The position numbers were made by a program, and so were the translations under genes. From Wurfbainia villosa (taxonomy: Eukaryota; Streptophyta; Magnoliopsida; Zingiberales; Zingiberaceae), in contig CM046000.1 of NCBI GenBank assembly GCA_025175895.1, positions 35,376,720 to 35,440,719 of the forward strand: DNA of 64,000 nt, written 5' to 3'. A model generated the notes under the pieces. That model worked only from the letters and a program-made list of their open reading frames with translations, was not told the DNA's origin and did not search any database. Shown here one piece after another: positions 33,962 to 45,284 of the stretch (position 1 is the stretch's first letter; every line of letters starts with the position of its first letter).

Positions 33962-33968
33962 TATAAAA
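33961..33968 (-). promoter_or_regulatory. Internal TATA box for the D-borne gene
   Basis: TTTTATAA on the minus strand, about 290 bases before the predicted ATG, followed by an ACCCTAG-rich leader. Suggests a promoter separate from the LTR. Confidence 0.55.
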
Positions 33969-34923
33969 TCACGGCGCCCGATCGTGATGTGCGATCGATC
34001 GATCGATCCGCAACTTATTAGCGGGTTTACCGAGCCGGCAGTCGACTGCTCCGGCTCAGCAATCGACTGCTGAACCTTCTGTGACGTGCTACAGTAACAT
34101 CAGTCGACTGGTGTTGTCACCACTCGACTGATGCGCGAGCACTCGACTGATGCCCCTCAGCCTCGGTGAACAGTACCATCAGTCGACTGATGTATCCCAT
34201 CACCGATCGTGTTCAAGCGATCGAGTCTGGAGCGGCCGACATTCTTTGGGCCGCTATCGTATCGTGCGATATGATCGGTCGGAGATCGATTGATATCTGA
34301 TTTCCTATTCTGAAATTCAGAAAATCTCGATTTCTTCATCTAAATTATTCCATTTTATCATGTTTAATCTTGTATATCGAACATATTGATGTTACACTTA
34401 TATTCATGTATTCGTTAATGTATTTTAATGTTTTATTCCATTTTGGCAAACATTAACATCCAATGATTTCCAAATCCTAACATCTCACCCTTTCTAAGTG
34501 TTGAAATACACAATCAAGGTAAAAAGGCTTGTTTTGTGAGATGCAATTCATCCTAGACATTCCTTCCATGCAAACACATGGTGAAACATATGAAGCATGG
34601 TAAGTACAAGACATCAAGTTGTGTGACACTTGAGTATCACTCTAGATGTTACTTTTACATCTTAAACACACTTCTCTTGATACATGAACTTCTAAAGTGT
34701 GCCAACAATCAAAGTTACACACTATGACCTCTAAATCTAGATTGTGCCAATTTTATTGATTTTCATGTTTTCAAGAATATATTGACACATCCTAAAATCC
34801 TTTAGGATTAAGGCTCAAATGTATTTCCAAAGTAACCATACCCTTGAAAATAACCTAAAATGCCACCTTTACCATGGTTGAGTTAACTACTCATCCAATC
34901 ATGGTTGGCACATTCTAACCCAT
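33969..34923 (-). other. Spacer between gag and the extra gene of D
   Basis: The gag-proximal part (34923-34690) is like the region after gag in C and E; the rest is not. The part 34035-34190 has several CAGTCGACTG copies and 33985-34010 has a GATC-rich run, so the putative gene promoter looks like an LTR U3. Confidence 0.6.
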
Positions 34924-36510
34924 TCAACGTGAATCAATCACACTCTTTGGAGCCCAAAATCTATTTGAGCTCATTGAATTAATTAGGTATTCCTTAGGGA
35001 TAACCTCCCTAGATACCTTCCTAATGACCCTCCTAGGCTTGTTAGCCTTGGTCATTGTGGTCTTACCTAGGTTGACTCTAGAGGTAACTCCCCTTGCAAC
35101 CTTGGTCTTCCTAGACCTAGTTTGTGTTCCATAGTCAAACGGAACACAATGATAAGTCACCGTAGGCTTAGGTTTGTGACCCAAACCTTTCTTTCCCTTG
35201 GTTGACTTTTGTCTTTTGGGTCCTAGATGTTGACTTTGAGATCTTGACCCTTGACTTTGACCATTAGACCCTTGAAATTGATTTTGTAGCTTATTTAGGG
35301 TCTTTTCTAGTTTTTCAAGCCTTGACCTTAAGGCTTGGTTCTCTAATTCTAATTGCCCAAATGATTTTTGATTAGGTTTTTGGGCATTACCATTTACCTT
35401 AGACATATGTTTACCCTTATTGGAATTGATACCTAAATGATTTTCGATTTTCTTAATTGCTTTCTTAGGAATGACATTTCTAGGGACATTAGTCCCAAAT
35501 TTCTCCTTCTTTGAAATAGATCTAGAGTTATCATTCCTAGCATGCTTCGATTCATGAGTAATAGCAAAGTTATTTGAATTAATTCTAGCATGCTTTTGCT
35601 TAGAAATTAAGGAATGAGCATTATGAAAATGTACCTTAGGGTTTGCCTTAGTAGCTCCCCCTACTTGTGATACTCCTTCTTGGGTCTTCTTGCTCCCCCT
35701 AGGACATTGATTTCGGTAATATCCCGGTTGCCGACATTTGAAGCAAATGATATGCTCCTTGTCTTTAGATGATGGGGAACCGGCATCCTTTGACTTTTGT
35801 TGACTTTTAGGCGCCGGAGGAGTCTTCTTAACCTTCTTTGGGCACTTGCTCTTATAGTGCCCGGTTTCCCTACACTCAAAACATATTATATGCATCTTAT
35901 TATTAACACATATGTTTGAGTTACCTAGGTTAATGGAGACCGGAATTGGACTTTAGGCTTCTCCATCTTGACCGGATGTCGAAACTTCTTCTTGATGTTC
36001 CGATGTGGAAGTTCTCTCCTCCCCCTCAATCCTTGAGGTGGATGCTTCTTCCACTTCCTCCACCTTTTCCAATCCGGATGTTGATTCCCTATCAACCTCC
36101 GAATCCTCACTTCCTTGTGAGGATGATGCATTAGCCTCTTTGGTCTCTTCCTCTTGGACCGTTGATGGGCTATCATGAAGCTTGGCCACTTGGATCCATA
36201 GCTCGTTTGCATCTACATAATTACCTAACATACACAAGATATTGTTAGGTATTAAATCAATTAAAAACTTCGTTACCTTCTCATTTTTCTCGAAGACTTG
36301 AACTTGTTCTTCGGTCCATCTTTTTTTCTTGAGGAATCCACCTTTTGGTCCTCTTGGATAGCTATATCCTTCCATTAAGATGGACCATTCTTCGAGATCC
36401 CTCATCATTAGGAAGTCCTCAATTCTCGCCTTCCATTGTCTAAATCCTTCTTGTCCATAGAAGGAATAGGGAATTGGGGTGTTGATATCCCATCCCAATG
36501 GTTCTTCCAT
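34924..36510 (-). pseudogene. gag: Gag of element D, one nonsense codon
   Basis: Starts MEEPLGWDINTPIPYSFYGQ at 36510, the position matching the E start; an in-frame ATG two codons upstream is less likely. N-terminal capsid-like part with IPNNILCMLGNYVDANEL, acidic Ser-rich linker, then TAA at 35955-35953 (CAA in E). The frame continues with a first intact CCHC knuckle (CFECRETGHYKSKC) and a second with Tyr for the metal-binding His (CFKCRQPGYYRNQC, a CAT-to-TAT type change). Coiled-coil segment and terminal NRFWAPKSVIDSR, with Ala in the otherwise constant WVPK. No pol follows. Confidence 0.85.
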
Positions 36511-36569
36511 CTTCACCCTCTAGCTTCTTTATCTTAGCTTTCGGCGGTTAGTCCGTAGAAGAGCCCCGG

Positions 36570-36581
36570 GCTCTGATACCA
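36570..36581 (-). other. Primer-binding site of D
   Basis: TGGTATCAGAGC on the minus strand, full match. Confidence 0.9.
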
Positions 36582-36583
36582 AT

Positions 36584-37893
36584 TGTAGGATATTTGACGC
36601 CGCTAGAGGGGGGTGAATAGCGGTTGACCGTTCGTAGATGGAATTCGATCGCGTGTTCGTCTCTACAATTTCGTTAGTGCGCAGTGGAAATAAATATGAT
36701 ACAATAACGAAATATGCAAACACGAGTATGTAACGTGGTTCGGAACCGCATGGTTCCTACTCCACAGATCGAGCTCTACGAGCTCTAGTGATGCACACGC
36801 AACCACTAATAAACACTCCTTCTCGGAACAATCCGGAGGCGGAGAAACCTCGTACAATAATGATTACAACAATAATAAAAGAGATACAAGCAAATACGAT
36901 AATGAAATACAAATGCAAGTAAAGGAAAAACACTTTACAAAAGCTTTTGATTGCTTGATCTTTGATTGCCTTGAACTAGCTTTGAAGGACTGGAAAGCAC
37001 CAACTTCCCCCTTCAATTTCGCCCAAGAAAATCGCTATCTTTTCCTTCATCACGAGCTCCTTTTATAGCTTCAACCTGTGCTGGAAAAGGTCGATCAGTC
37101 GACTGCTCGGGACCATCAGTCGACTGATCACACTGTTGCTGTAAGACAATGGTGTAATCCACGTTGGAAAAATCCAACGGCTAGAACATCGATCGTGATC
37201 GCAGCATCGGTCGATGATGAGCCATCACTCATTGCTCATCGTAGCGGTCGGTGAGACTCCATTACGTGGCGAAAATCCGAGCACCGATCGGCGATCACGA
37301 TCGATCGACATCGCTCGAGCTATCGATCAGTGCCCGCCTCTGGCGGTCGGTGATCCATGAGGTTTTAGCCCAAGTATGGTGCCCCCATACTTTCTAGACC
37401 ACCCTTAGCCTAGACCTAAACCTTCTAGCCACTTTCATCAGCCTCACGCCTCTCGGATCCCTCCAAGTCATCCATGACTTGTTCATCCATCGTGTTAGCC
37501 TTCAGGTGCTTCCATCGGCTATGTCATGCTAACGGTGTCTACACCGCCAAGGCACATTGGACTTACTCCGCCAAGACTCCGCTTGGACTTTACGCTGCCA
37601 ATATCAAACCCCTTGGACTTCTCATGCCAAGTCTCAAGCTTGGACTTTCCCTTGCCAACCCATGTTGGACTTTTACATTGCCAAGACCCATGCTTGGACT
37701 TTTCATGCCAAGTACTCAAGACTTGGACTTTACCAAATGCCAAGTGTTCCACTTGGACTTTCCATGCCAAGTACCCATGACTTGGACTTTACCATGACAA
37801 TTACATTGTCATATGTTTTTGTGAAACATCAAAACATCACTCGAGTCAAACTCGAGTCCTGGTCAATCATGACCTGGGCCGATTGCACCAACA
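36584..37893 (-). repeat. 5' LTR of element D
   Basis: 1310 bp, TG...CA. TATAAAAG on the minus strand at 37061-37067. Hairpin array at 37545-37795. It is 56 bp shorter than the 3' LTR, mainly in the altered palindrome stretch at 37180-37350. Confidence 0.9.
37545..37795 (-). repeat. Tandem hairpin array (D 5' LTR)
   Basis: Same units as in C: CCAAG/CTTGG, CCAAGT/ACTTGG, CCAAC/GTTGG and CCAA/TTGG arms, spaced about 27 bp. The counterpart in the 3' LTR is 30280-30530. Confidence 0.85.
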
Positions 37894-37898
37894 AACAC

Positions 37899-38610
37899 CT
37901 CATGAAGCTTAGATCCAATGGATAGAAACAAAACTCTAGATCCAAAGGTAGAGATTAAATCTCTAAGATCCGACGGTTGAGATTAAATCTCTAGATCCGA
38001 TGGTTGAGATTAAATCCCTAGAACCAATGGTGGAGATTAAAAGGAGGCTTATCCCTAACTCTATAAAAGGAGGACAAGGGGTTGGCATGGAGTTTGAATG
38101 AAGAGGAGTTAGGGTTTTGGAGTTGGTGGCAAGAAGAGGAGCTAGGGTTTGGGCTTGGGCGGCACCTAATAAGGAAAGTTTTCCTTGCTTCTTCTTCTTC
38201 CTCTAGCTACCGGCGCCCATTCAAGTTTTTCCAGCTCTTGGCCGGCGTCAAAACTCCTCCTTCTCCTTCTCCTTGAGTGGTGGAAACAAGACTTAGGGCT
38301 TTCCATTGGTATCTTGGTCGGTTTCCATCATCATCTCCTCCTTCTAGTTTGTCGGCGGCAAGGTTTCCCCTTGTTGCTTGTTAGTTGGCTATAGGAAGGA
38401 GAAGAACCTTGTTTCTATTCTTCCTCTTTCTTGGAACGAGTAAGGATGGAATATTGGTGATCTAGGAGCTTCAACTTTTTGTAGATCATCGCCCACACGA
38501 CGTCCGAAAGGAGGAAGGTCATACATTAGAAGATCGAGAGGTATATCTATTCTCTATTCTCTTTTGTTACTTGCTTGTATTTGTTTTTCCAATTATGAGC
38601 ATGATAATTC
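37899..38610 (+). repeat. 5' LTR of B2, part 2 (truncated)
   Basis: Resumes after the D TSD. Contains four 27-bp units (about 37935-38043) and a TATAAAAG box near 38062. Sequence leaves the LTR at GATAATT (38610), where the 3' LTR continues about 290 bp further. Confidence 0.85.
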
Positions 38611-39110
38611 TGTTTGAGAGCTTTTCGGACACCAGAATCGGGCTGCGAGGCAAGAAGCCATGAGAAACTTGATGACGACCACCATGATCGAGGGAACACC
38701 CGTGAGGGATCATGTTCTCAAGGTGATGGCTCATTTGAATGATTTGGAAGTCCTCGGAGCTGAGATCGATGGGGAAACCCAGGTCGATATCATTCTCCAG
38801 TCTCTACCTAGGAGTTTTGAGCAGTTTTTCCTGAACTACAACATGAACAAGAGGTTGTATTCATTGGCGGAACTTCTGACATAACTCCAGGCGGCAGAGG
38901 GGCTATTTCGTCAGAGTGCTCAGGCACATGCCATGGTGACCCAAAAGGTTTCTACTTCTAAGCCAAAAGGCAAGAAGAAAAAGAAACAAACTTGGGCAAA
39001 GGCGGTGGGAGGTACTCAGGGAGGAGTGAAGAAGCAGAAAGGCAAGTGCTTCACTTGTAAATAGACTGGACACTGGAAGAAGGACTGCCCCAACCGCAAG
39101 AACAAAGGTA
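38611..39110 (+). pseudogene. gag: Truncated gag of B2
   Basis: Starts in mid-gag (ESFSDTRI-like, equal to the B segment around 18268). Then MRNLMTTTMIEGTPVRDHVLK and SLAELLT, a TAA at 38882-38884, and a Lys-rich tail. The zinc knuckle is damaged: CFTCK then TAG, then TGHWKKDC (39047-39085). It could not give a full capsid protein. Confidence 0.85.
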
Positions 39111-40762
39111 TATCTTTTGGTCTAGTTGTTGAAACATGTTTAGCGGTGTTATCTACTGGCACATGGTGTGTAGATACGGGAGCCACTAATCATGTCTGCA
39201 ATACATTACAGGGGTTCTAGGAAACCAGACGACTGGCTGAGGGGGAGATTATCGTGTACTTGGGCGATGCCACTAAGGTGGCGGCTGTTGTAGTGGGAGA
39301 TGTTCATTTATCTTTTGAGAAAAATAAACTTTTGGTTTTTAAGAATTGCCTTTATGTACCTTTATTTAGAAAGAATTTAATTTCGGTTTCTAAATTGTTT
39401 ATGGATGGATATTCTATTTCTTTTAATGACGGAGTTGTTATAAGAAGGAATAGGGACATTATCTGTTCGGGTGCATTGATAGGAAATTTGTACACACTTG
39501 AACCAAAAGCTCCCACGATGCATATTGAAATTAATAATTCATCTTTTAATTCCAATAAGAGAAAAGAACATTCGAAGATGAACCAAACATATCTTTGGCA
39601 TCTTAGGCTTGGTCACATTAACCTAAGAAAAATTCAAAGGTTGATAGCTGATAGACCTTTGGGTTCATTAGTGGTGGAGGATCTCCCAACCTGCGAATCC
39701 TGCTTGGAGGGTAACATATCTAAGAGGCCTTTTAAGGCCAAGGGGTATATAGCTAAAGATGTGTTAGAATTGGTTCATTCTGATTTATGTGGTCCTATGT
39801 CTATCCAGGCTAGAGGTGGTTTTGAGTATTTCGTCTCTTTTATAAATGATTACTCAAGATATGGATACATTTACCTGATGCGCCGCAAGTCTGAATGCTT
39901 TGACAAGTTCAAAGAATTCAAGGCTGATGTGGAGAAACGTCAAGGTAAAAGTATCAAGACACTACGATCTGATCGTGGTGGTGAGTACCTCTTGGGAGAG
40001 TTTAGGAACTACTTATTAGAGGTTGAGATTCAATCCCAATTGACTGCACCTGACACACCCCAGCAGAACGGTGTAGCAGAGCGAAGGAATAGGACTCTTA
40101 TGGAGATGGTTAGATCGATGATGAGTTATTCTAAGTTTCTAGATTCGTTTTGGGGATATGCTCCAGATACGGCGGTGTACATTCTGAACTTGGTTCCATC
40201 TAAATCAGTGTCTTCTACTCCCAAAGAATTGTGGACTGGGCGAAAGCCTAGTCTAAGACATATTCGGATATGGGGGAGTCCAACACATGTGTTGAAGGCA
40301 GATGTTGGTAAGTTGGAACCTCGTACAGAAGTATGCATGTTCGTTGGGTATCCTAGAGGAACGAAGGGTGGTTTGTTTTATAGTCCTAGAGATCAGAGGG
40401 TGATCGTTAGCACGAACACTAGATTTCTAGAGGAAGACTATGTGAGGAGCCACAAGCCTAAGAGTAAAATTGTTCTGGAGGAATTAAAAGGGGAAGTCAC
40501 TTCTTCAGCACCACCGGTACAAGAAGATATACCACATGTCACTGCACCACGTGTCACAGAGGATACACAGGTGATGCCTCGTCGTAGTGGGAGGGTTGTG
40601 AGACAACCTGATAGATTCATGTTCTTGGGAGAATCTTCTGATTTGGTCCCTGGCGAACATGAACCTGATCCCTGGACATATGACGAGGCAATCCAAGATA
40701 AAGATGCAACATCTTGGCAAAATGCAATGAATACCGAGATTGAATCTATGGATTCAAATTAG
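39111..40762 (+). pseudogene. pol: Protease and integrase of B2, nearly intact
   Basis: The protease site WCVDTGATNH is at about 39167; one TAG follows near 39219. From 39254 the frame is open for 502 codons: LYVPLFRKNLISVSKL, integrase zinc-binding His116, His121, Cys147 and Cys150, and catalytic Asp177, Asp240 and Glu276 with 35 residues between the last two. Next come the SFWGYAP and MFVGYPRGTKGG C-terminal segments and the integrase-RT spacer. It ends in TAG (40760-40762), a CAG in relatives. This is the best-preserved integrase here. Confidence 0.9.
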
Positions 40763-41709
40763 GTATGGGAGCTAGTAGAACCACCCGATGGTGTAAAAAC
40801 CATTAGATGCAAGTGGATCTACAAGAGAAAGAGAGAAATAGATGGGAAGGTTGAGACCTTCAAAGCAAGGCTTGTTGCGAAGGGGTATACTCAGAAAGAG
40901 GGTATCGATTATGAGGAGACCTTTTCGCCAGTAGCCATGCTTAAGTCTATCCGGATTCTCTTATGCATAGCAGCTCATATGGATTATGAGGTGTGACAGA
41001 TGGATGTCAAGACAACTTTCCTTAATGGAAGTCTTGAGGAAAACATCTATATGAAGCAACCAGAGGGATTCATTGTGAAGGGCAAAGAGCATCTTGTATG
41101 TAAGCTTAATCGGTCCATTTATGGATTGAAGCAAGCTTCGAGGTCTTGGAACATCTGCTTTGATGAGGTAATCCAGTCTTATGGATTTATTCAAAGTCCG
41201 AATGAGTCTTGTGTATACAAGAGATATGACGGAAACGTAGTGGTATTTCTTGTACTATACGTAGATGACATTTTATTGATTGGCAACAATATCAAGGTGT
41301 TATCGGACGTAAGGGTATGGTTGTCTAAACAGTTTGATATGAAGGACTTGGGAGAGGTGGGACACATCCTTGGGATCAAGGTTATAAGAGATCACAGGAA
41401 AAGGATGTTGTGCTTATCCCAAGCTTCATACATAGACACGATTATGGATCGTTTTAGCATACAGAACTCCAAGAAGGGTTTTCTACCTTTCAGGCATGGA
41501 GTTCCTTTATCTAAGGAGATGTGTCCTAGATCATCTGAGGAGATAGAGGAGATGAAGGTGGTTCCTTATGCTTCAGCAGTAGGAAGCCTCATGTATGCGA
41601 TGCTATATACGAGACCAGATATCTGCTTTGTCATGGGCATTGTCAGCAGATATCAGAGTAATCCAGGACAGGGACATTGGACTGCGGTAAAGCATATATT
41701 GAAGTCCTG
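40763..41709 (+). pseudogene. pol: Reverse transcriptase of B2
   Basis: RT follows in the same order as in B. An early TGA at 40994-40996 replaces Trp just before MDVKTTFLNG, whose Asp is kept. From 41000 it is open for 236 codons with SIYGLKQASRSW, YVDDILLIGN and GSLMYAML. A one-base loss near 41706 (LKS in place of LKYLRRT) moves the frame into the RNase H part. Confidence 0.88.
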
Positions 41710-42022
41710 AGAAGGACTAGGGATTATATGCTGGTTTACCGGGCAGACCAATTACTCCCTGTGGGTTACACGGATTCCGACTTCCAATATGATAGGGATA
41801 ATAGTAAGTCTACCTCAGGTTTTGTGTTTACTTTGGGAGGTGGAGCCATTGTATGGAAGAGTGTCAAGAAGAAATATGTGGCGGACTCCACCATGGAAGC
41901 TGAGTATGTGGCAGCCTCTGAGGCAGCCAAAGAAGCTGTGTGGCTCAGAAACTTCTTGATGGACTTGGATGTGATTCCTGGTTTGCCCAGAACTATCACA
42001 ATTTATTGTGATAATAGTGGTG
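41710..42022 (+). pseudogene. pol: RNase H of B2, 5' part
   Basis: RRTRDYMLVY, YTDSDFQYDRDNSKSTSG, STMEAEYVAASEAAKEAVWL and ITIYCDNSG are in one frame up to the E insertion. Residues read past 42022 belong to E. The rest is at 48674-48888. Confidence 0.87.
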
Positions 42023-43481
42023 TGTTGGTGCAATCGGCCCAGGTCACGATTGACCAGGACTCGAGTTTGACTCGAGTGATGTTTTGATGTTTGACAAAGG
42101 GATTTGAACAAAGTGTTTTGGCATTGATGTTTGACATTAATGTCGGTTAATATGTTGGGGAGATTGTTTACACAATCGACCTAGGTTATAATTGACTTGA
42201 TGGTTGACCAGGGTTGACCATGTGATTAAGGGAAAGTCCAAGCATGGGTCTTGGCAAGGTAAAGTCCAAGTCATGGGTACTTGGCATGGAAAGTCCAAGT
42301 GGGACACTTGGCAATTGGGAAAGTCCAAGTCTTGAGCACTTGGCATGAGAAGTCCAAGCATGGGTCTTGGCAAATGGAAAGTCCAAGTCATGGGTCTTGG
42401 CATGGAAAGTCCAACATGGGTTGGCAAGGGAAAGTCCAAGCTTGAGTCTTGGCATTTGAGAAGTCCAAGGGGATTGATATTGGCGGCGTAAAGTCCAAGC
42501 GGAGTCTTGGCGGCGTAAGTCCAATGTGCCTTGGCGGTGTAGACACCGTTAGCATGACATAACCGATGGAAGCACACGGAAGCTAGCGCGATGGATGAAC
42601 AAGTCATGGATGACTTGGAGGATCCGAGAGGCGTGAGGTGATGGAGGTGGCTAGAAGGCTTAGGTCTAGGCTAAGGGTGGTCTAGCAAGTATGGGGCACC
42701 ATACTTGGGTTAAAACCTCATATTGCTCAAGCGATCGGTTGGCTCGGGCAATGATCGCTAAGGGATGGCGATGATTGCCCGGTCGAGTGTCGAGCGAGAA
42801 TCGCGCCGTGAGCGATCGGGTCACGATCGACTACGGCGTTATCGATCGCCAATGTTGGCGAGATCGCCAAGAGATCCGTTGGAGTTTTTCCAGCGTGGAT
42901 CGACCCGTTGTCTCATGACAACAGTGGCATCAGTCGAACTGGGACTTATGGCAGTCGACTGATGGGCGAAAATCCAGCCCGACGCAGGTTATAAAGGCAG
43001 CTCGGAAGGAGGGATTTAGCAGCGATTTTCTTGGGCGAAATTGAAGGGGGAAGTTGGTGCTTTCCAGTCCTTCAAAGCTAGTTCAAGGCAATCAAAGATC
43101 AAGCAATCCAAAGTTCTTGTAAAGTTGTTTTTCCTTTACTTGCATTGTATTTCTTACTTGTATTTGCTTGCATCTTGTAGATTATTGTTGTAATCTTTTG
43201 TACGAGGTTTCTCCACCTCCGACTTGTGTCGAGAAGGAGTATTTGTGGTTAGTGATTGCATTGGCATCGCTAGAGCTCTTTAGAGCTCAATCCGTGGAGT
43301 AGGAACCGTTACGGTTCCGAACCACGTTATATCGTGTGTGTTGTGTTTGTGTTATTGTGTTTGTATTTCATTATTCCGCTGCGTACTAACACGAATTGTA
43401 GACACGAACGCGATCGATTTCCATCACCGTACGGGGTCAACGCTATTCACCCCCCCCTCTAGCGGCCTCAAATCTCCAACA
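42023..43481 (+). repeat. 5' LTR of element E
   Basis: Hairpin array at 42236-42540. The part 42725-42870 is rich in GATCG where the subfamily otherwise has CAGTCGACTG; one palindrome copy remains at 42952-42961. TATAAAG at 42990-42996. Confidence 0.9.
42236..42540 (+). repeat. Tandem hairpin array (E 5' LTR)
   Basis: About ten CCAAG-type inverted repeats, including CCAAGTGGGACACTTGG and CCAACATGGGTTGG. One more unit than C. The 3' LTR copy is 47398-47700. Confidence 0.85.
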
Positions 43482-43483
43482 AG

Positions 43484-43495
43484 TGGTATCAGAGC
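43484..43495 (+). other. Primer-binding site of E
   Basis: TGGTATCAGAGC, full match. Confidence 0.9.
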
Positions 43496-43546
43496 CCGGG
43501 GCTCTTCTACGGACTAACCGCCGGGAGCTAAAAGGTTAGAGGGAAG

Positions 43547-45284
43547 ATGGAATTCCAAGACAAGCTCGGATGGGATATCAACACACCTATCCCCTATACC
43601 TTCTATGGACAAGAAGGGTTTAAACAATGGAAGTCAAGAATTGAAGATTTCCTAATGATGAGGGACATTGAGGAATGGGCTATCTTAATGGAAGGCTTTG
43701 AATTGCCAAGAGGACCAAAAGGTGGTTTCCTCAAAAAGAAGAGATGGACCGAAGAGCAAGTCCAAGCCTTCGAGAAAAACACCAAGGTAATAAAGTTTTT
43801 GGTTGAGTTAATACCTAACAATATCTTGTGTATGTTAGGGAATTATATAGATGCCAAGGAGCTATGGAGCCAAGTGGCAAAGCTCCATGAAAACTCATCA
43901 TCAATTCAACAAGAAGAAGAAGAAGAAGAGGAGTGCACACCCTCTCAAGCTCAAGCAAGCACATCTCCATCAAAAGAGCTTGAGGAGTCCGAAGTTGATA
44001 GGGAATCAACTTCCGGATTGGTGGAGGAAGTGGAAGAAGCATCCACTTCTATTATTGAGGAGGAGAGACCATCCTCAACACCGGAGCAATACCAAGAAGC
44101 TTCGACATCCGGACAAGATGAAGAAGCCCAAAATTCAATTCCGGTCTCCACCACCCTAGGTAACTCAAGCATGTCAATTAATAATAAAATTCATATTATA
44201 TGTTTTGAGTGTAGGGAGCAAGGACACTACAAGAGTAAGTGCCCTAAGAAGGTGAAGAAAGCTCCACCGGCTCCAAAAGTTAAGGATGTCGGTCCCTCAA
44301 TACAAAAGAGCAAGGAGCAAGTGATTTGCTTCAAATGTCGGCTAAACTCTAGGGACATTACTGAGTCAATGCCTAAGAGGGAAGAAGAAGGGGCAAGAAG
44401 GAGCTACACAAGTAGGGGGAGCTAAGGCTAACCCTAAGGTATATTTTAATAATGTTCTTTCTAATTCTTATAGTCAAAAGCATGCTAGAAATAATTTTAG
44501 CAATCTTGCTATTTATCAAAAAGAGCATGCTAGAAATAGAGAATATTGCTTAGGAGCTAAAAATATTCACTTAGATAATCGGAAGAAATTTGGGACTAAT
44601 GTCCCTAAAAATAATTCATCTAAGGATAAACCTAGGTCAAATAACACTAGACCAATGTTACCTAGGGAGACCATTAGAAAGGTGCAAGAGCACCTAGGGT
44701 TCAATCCTAAATGGACTAGGCATATGCCTAGAAAGTCCAATGCCCATGATTTAAATCAAAACTCTAAAATTGGGCAATTAGAATTAGAGAATCAAGTCTT
44801 GAGGTCAAGGCTTGAAAAACTTGAGAAGACCCTTAGGAACATACAAAATCAAGTTCAAGGGTCTAATGGTCAAACTCCTAGGTCAAGAAATCAAAGTCAA
44901 CATCTAGGACCTAAGAGTCAAAAGTCAACCAAGGGCAAACAAGGTTTGGGTCACAAACCTAAGCCTAAGGTGGCTTACCATAGTGTTCCATTAGATTATG
45001 GAACACTAACTAGGTCTAGGAAGACCAAGGTCAATAGGGAAGTCATCCCTAAGGTTGACCAAAGGGTGTGTCTAGTGGCTAGGGTTTCTAGGAAACCTAG
45101 GGTGGCCACTAAGAAGGTTGCAAGGGGAGTTACCCCTAGAGTCAACCTAAGTGAGACCCAAATGACCAAGGCTAGGAGGGTCATTAGGAAGGTATCTAGG
45201 GAGGTTATCCCTAAGGAATACCTAACTAACCCTAGGAGTTCAAATCGTTTTTGGGTTCCTAAGAGCGTGTTTGATTCACGCTAA
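43547..45284 (+). pseudogene. gag: Gag of element E, frameshifted in the second zinc knuckle
   Basis: ATG at 43547: MEFQDKLGWDINTPIPYTFYG. N-terminal part is collinear with D, including IPNNILCMLGNYIDAKEL. Poly-Glu and Ser-rich linker, then an intact first knuckle (CFECREQGHYKSKC). The second begins CFKCR and is then broken by an indel near 44340; the correct reading continues in another frame (SQCLRG, GQEGATQVGGAKANPK). The C-terminal part (from 44655) has the coiled coil LELENQVLRSRLEKLEKTL and terminal NRFWVPKSVFDSR. No protease or polymerase follows. Confidence 0.87.

Larger units (their letters stand above)
29260..37893 (-). mobile_element. Element D: gag-only retrotransposon carrying a second gene
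   Basis: 8.6 kb, reverse orientation, perfect TSD AACAC (29255-29259, 37894-37898). Flanks join exactly as in the uninterrupted B2 3' LTR. In sense order: 5' LTR 37893-36584, primer site, gag 36510-34924, an extra transcription unit (TATA 33968, exons 33674-32387), AT-rich region, polypurine tract, 3' LTR 30625-29260. Compared with C and E it is longer by the extra unit, roughly 32270-34690. Confidence 0.93.
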
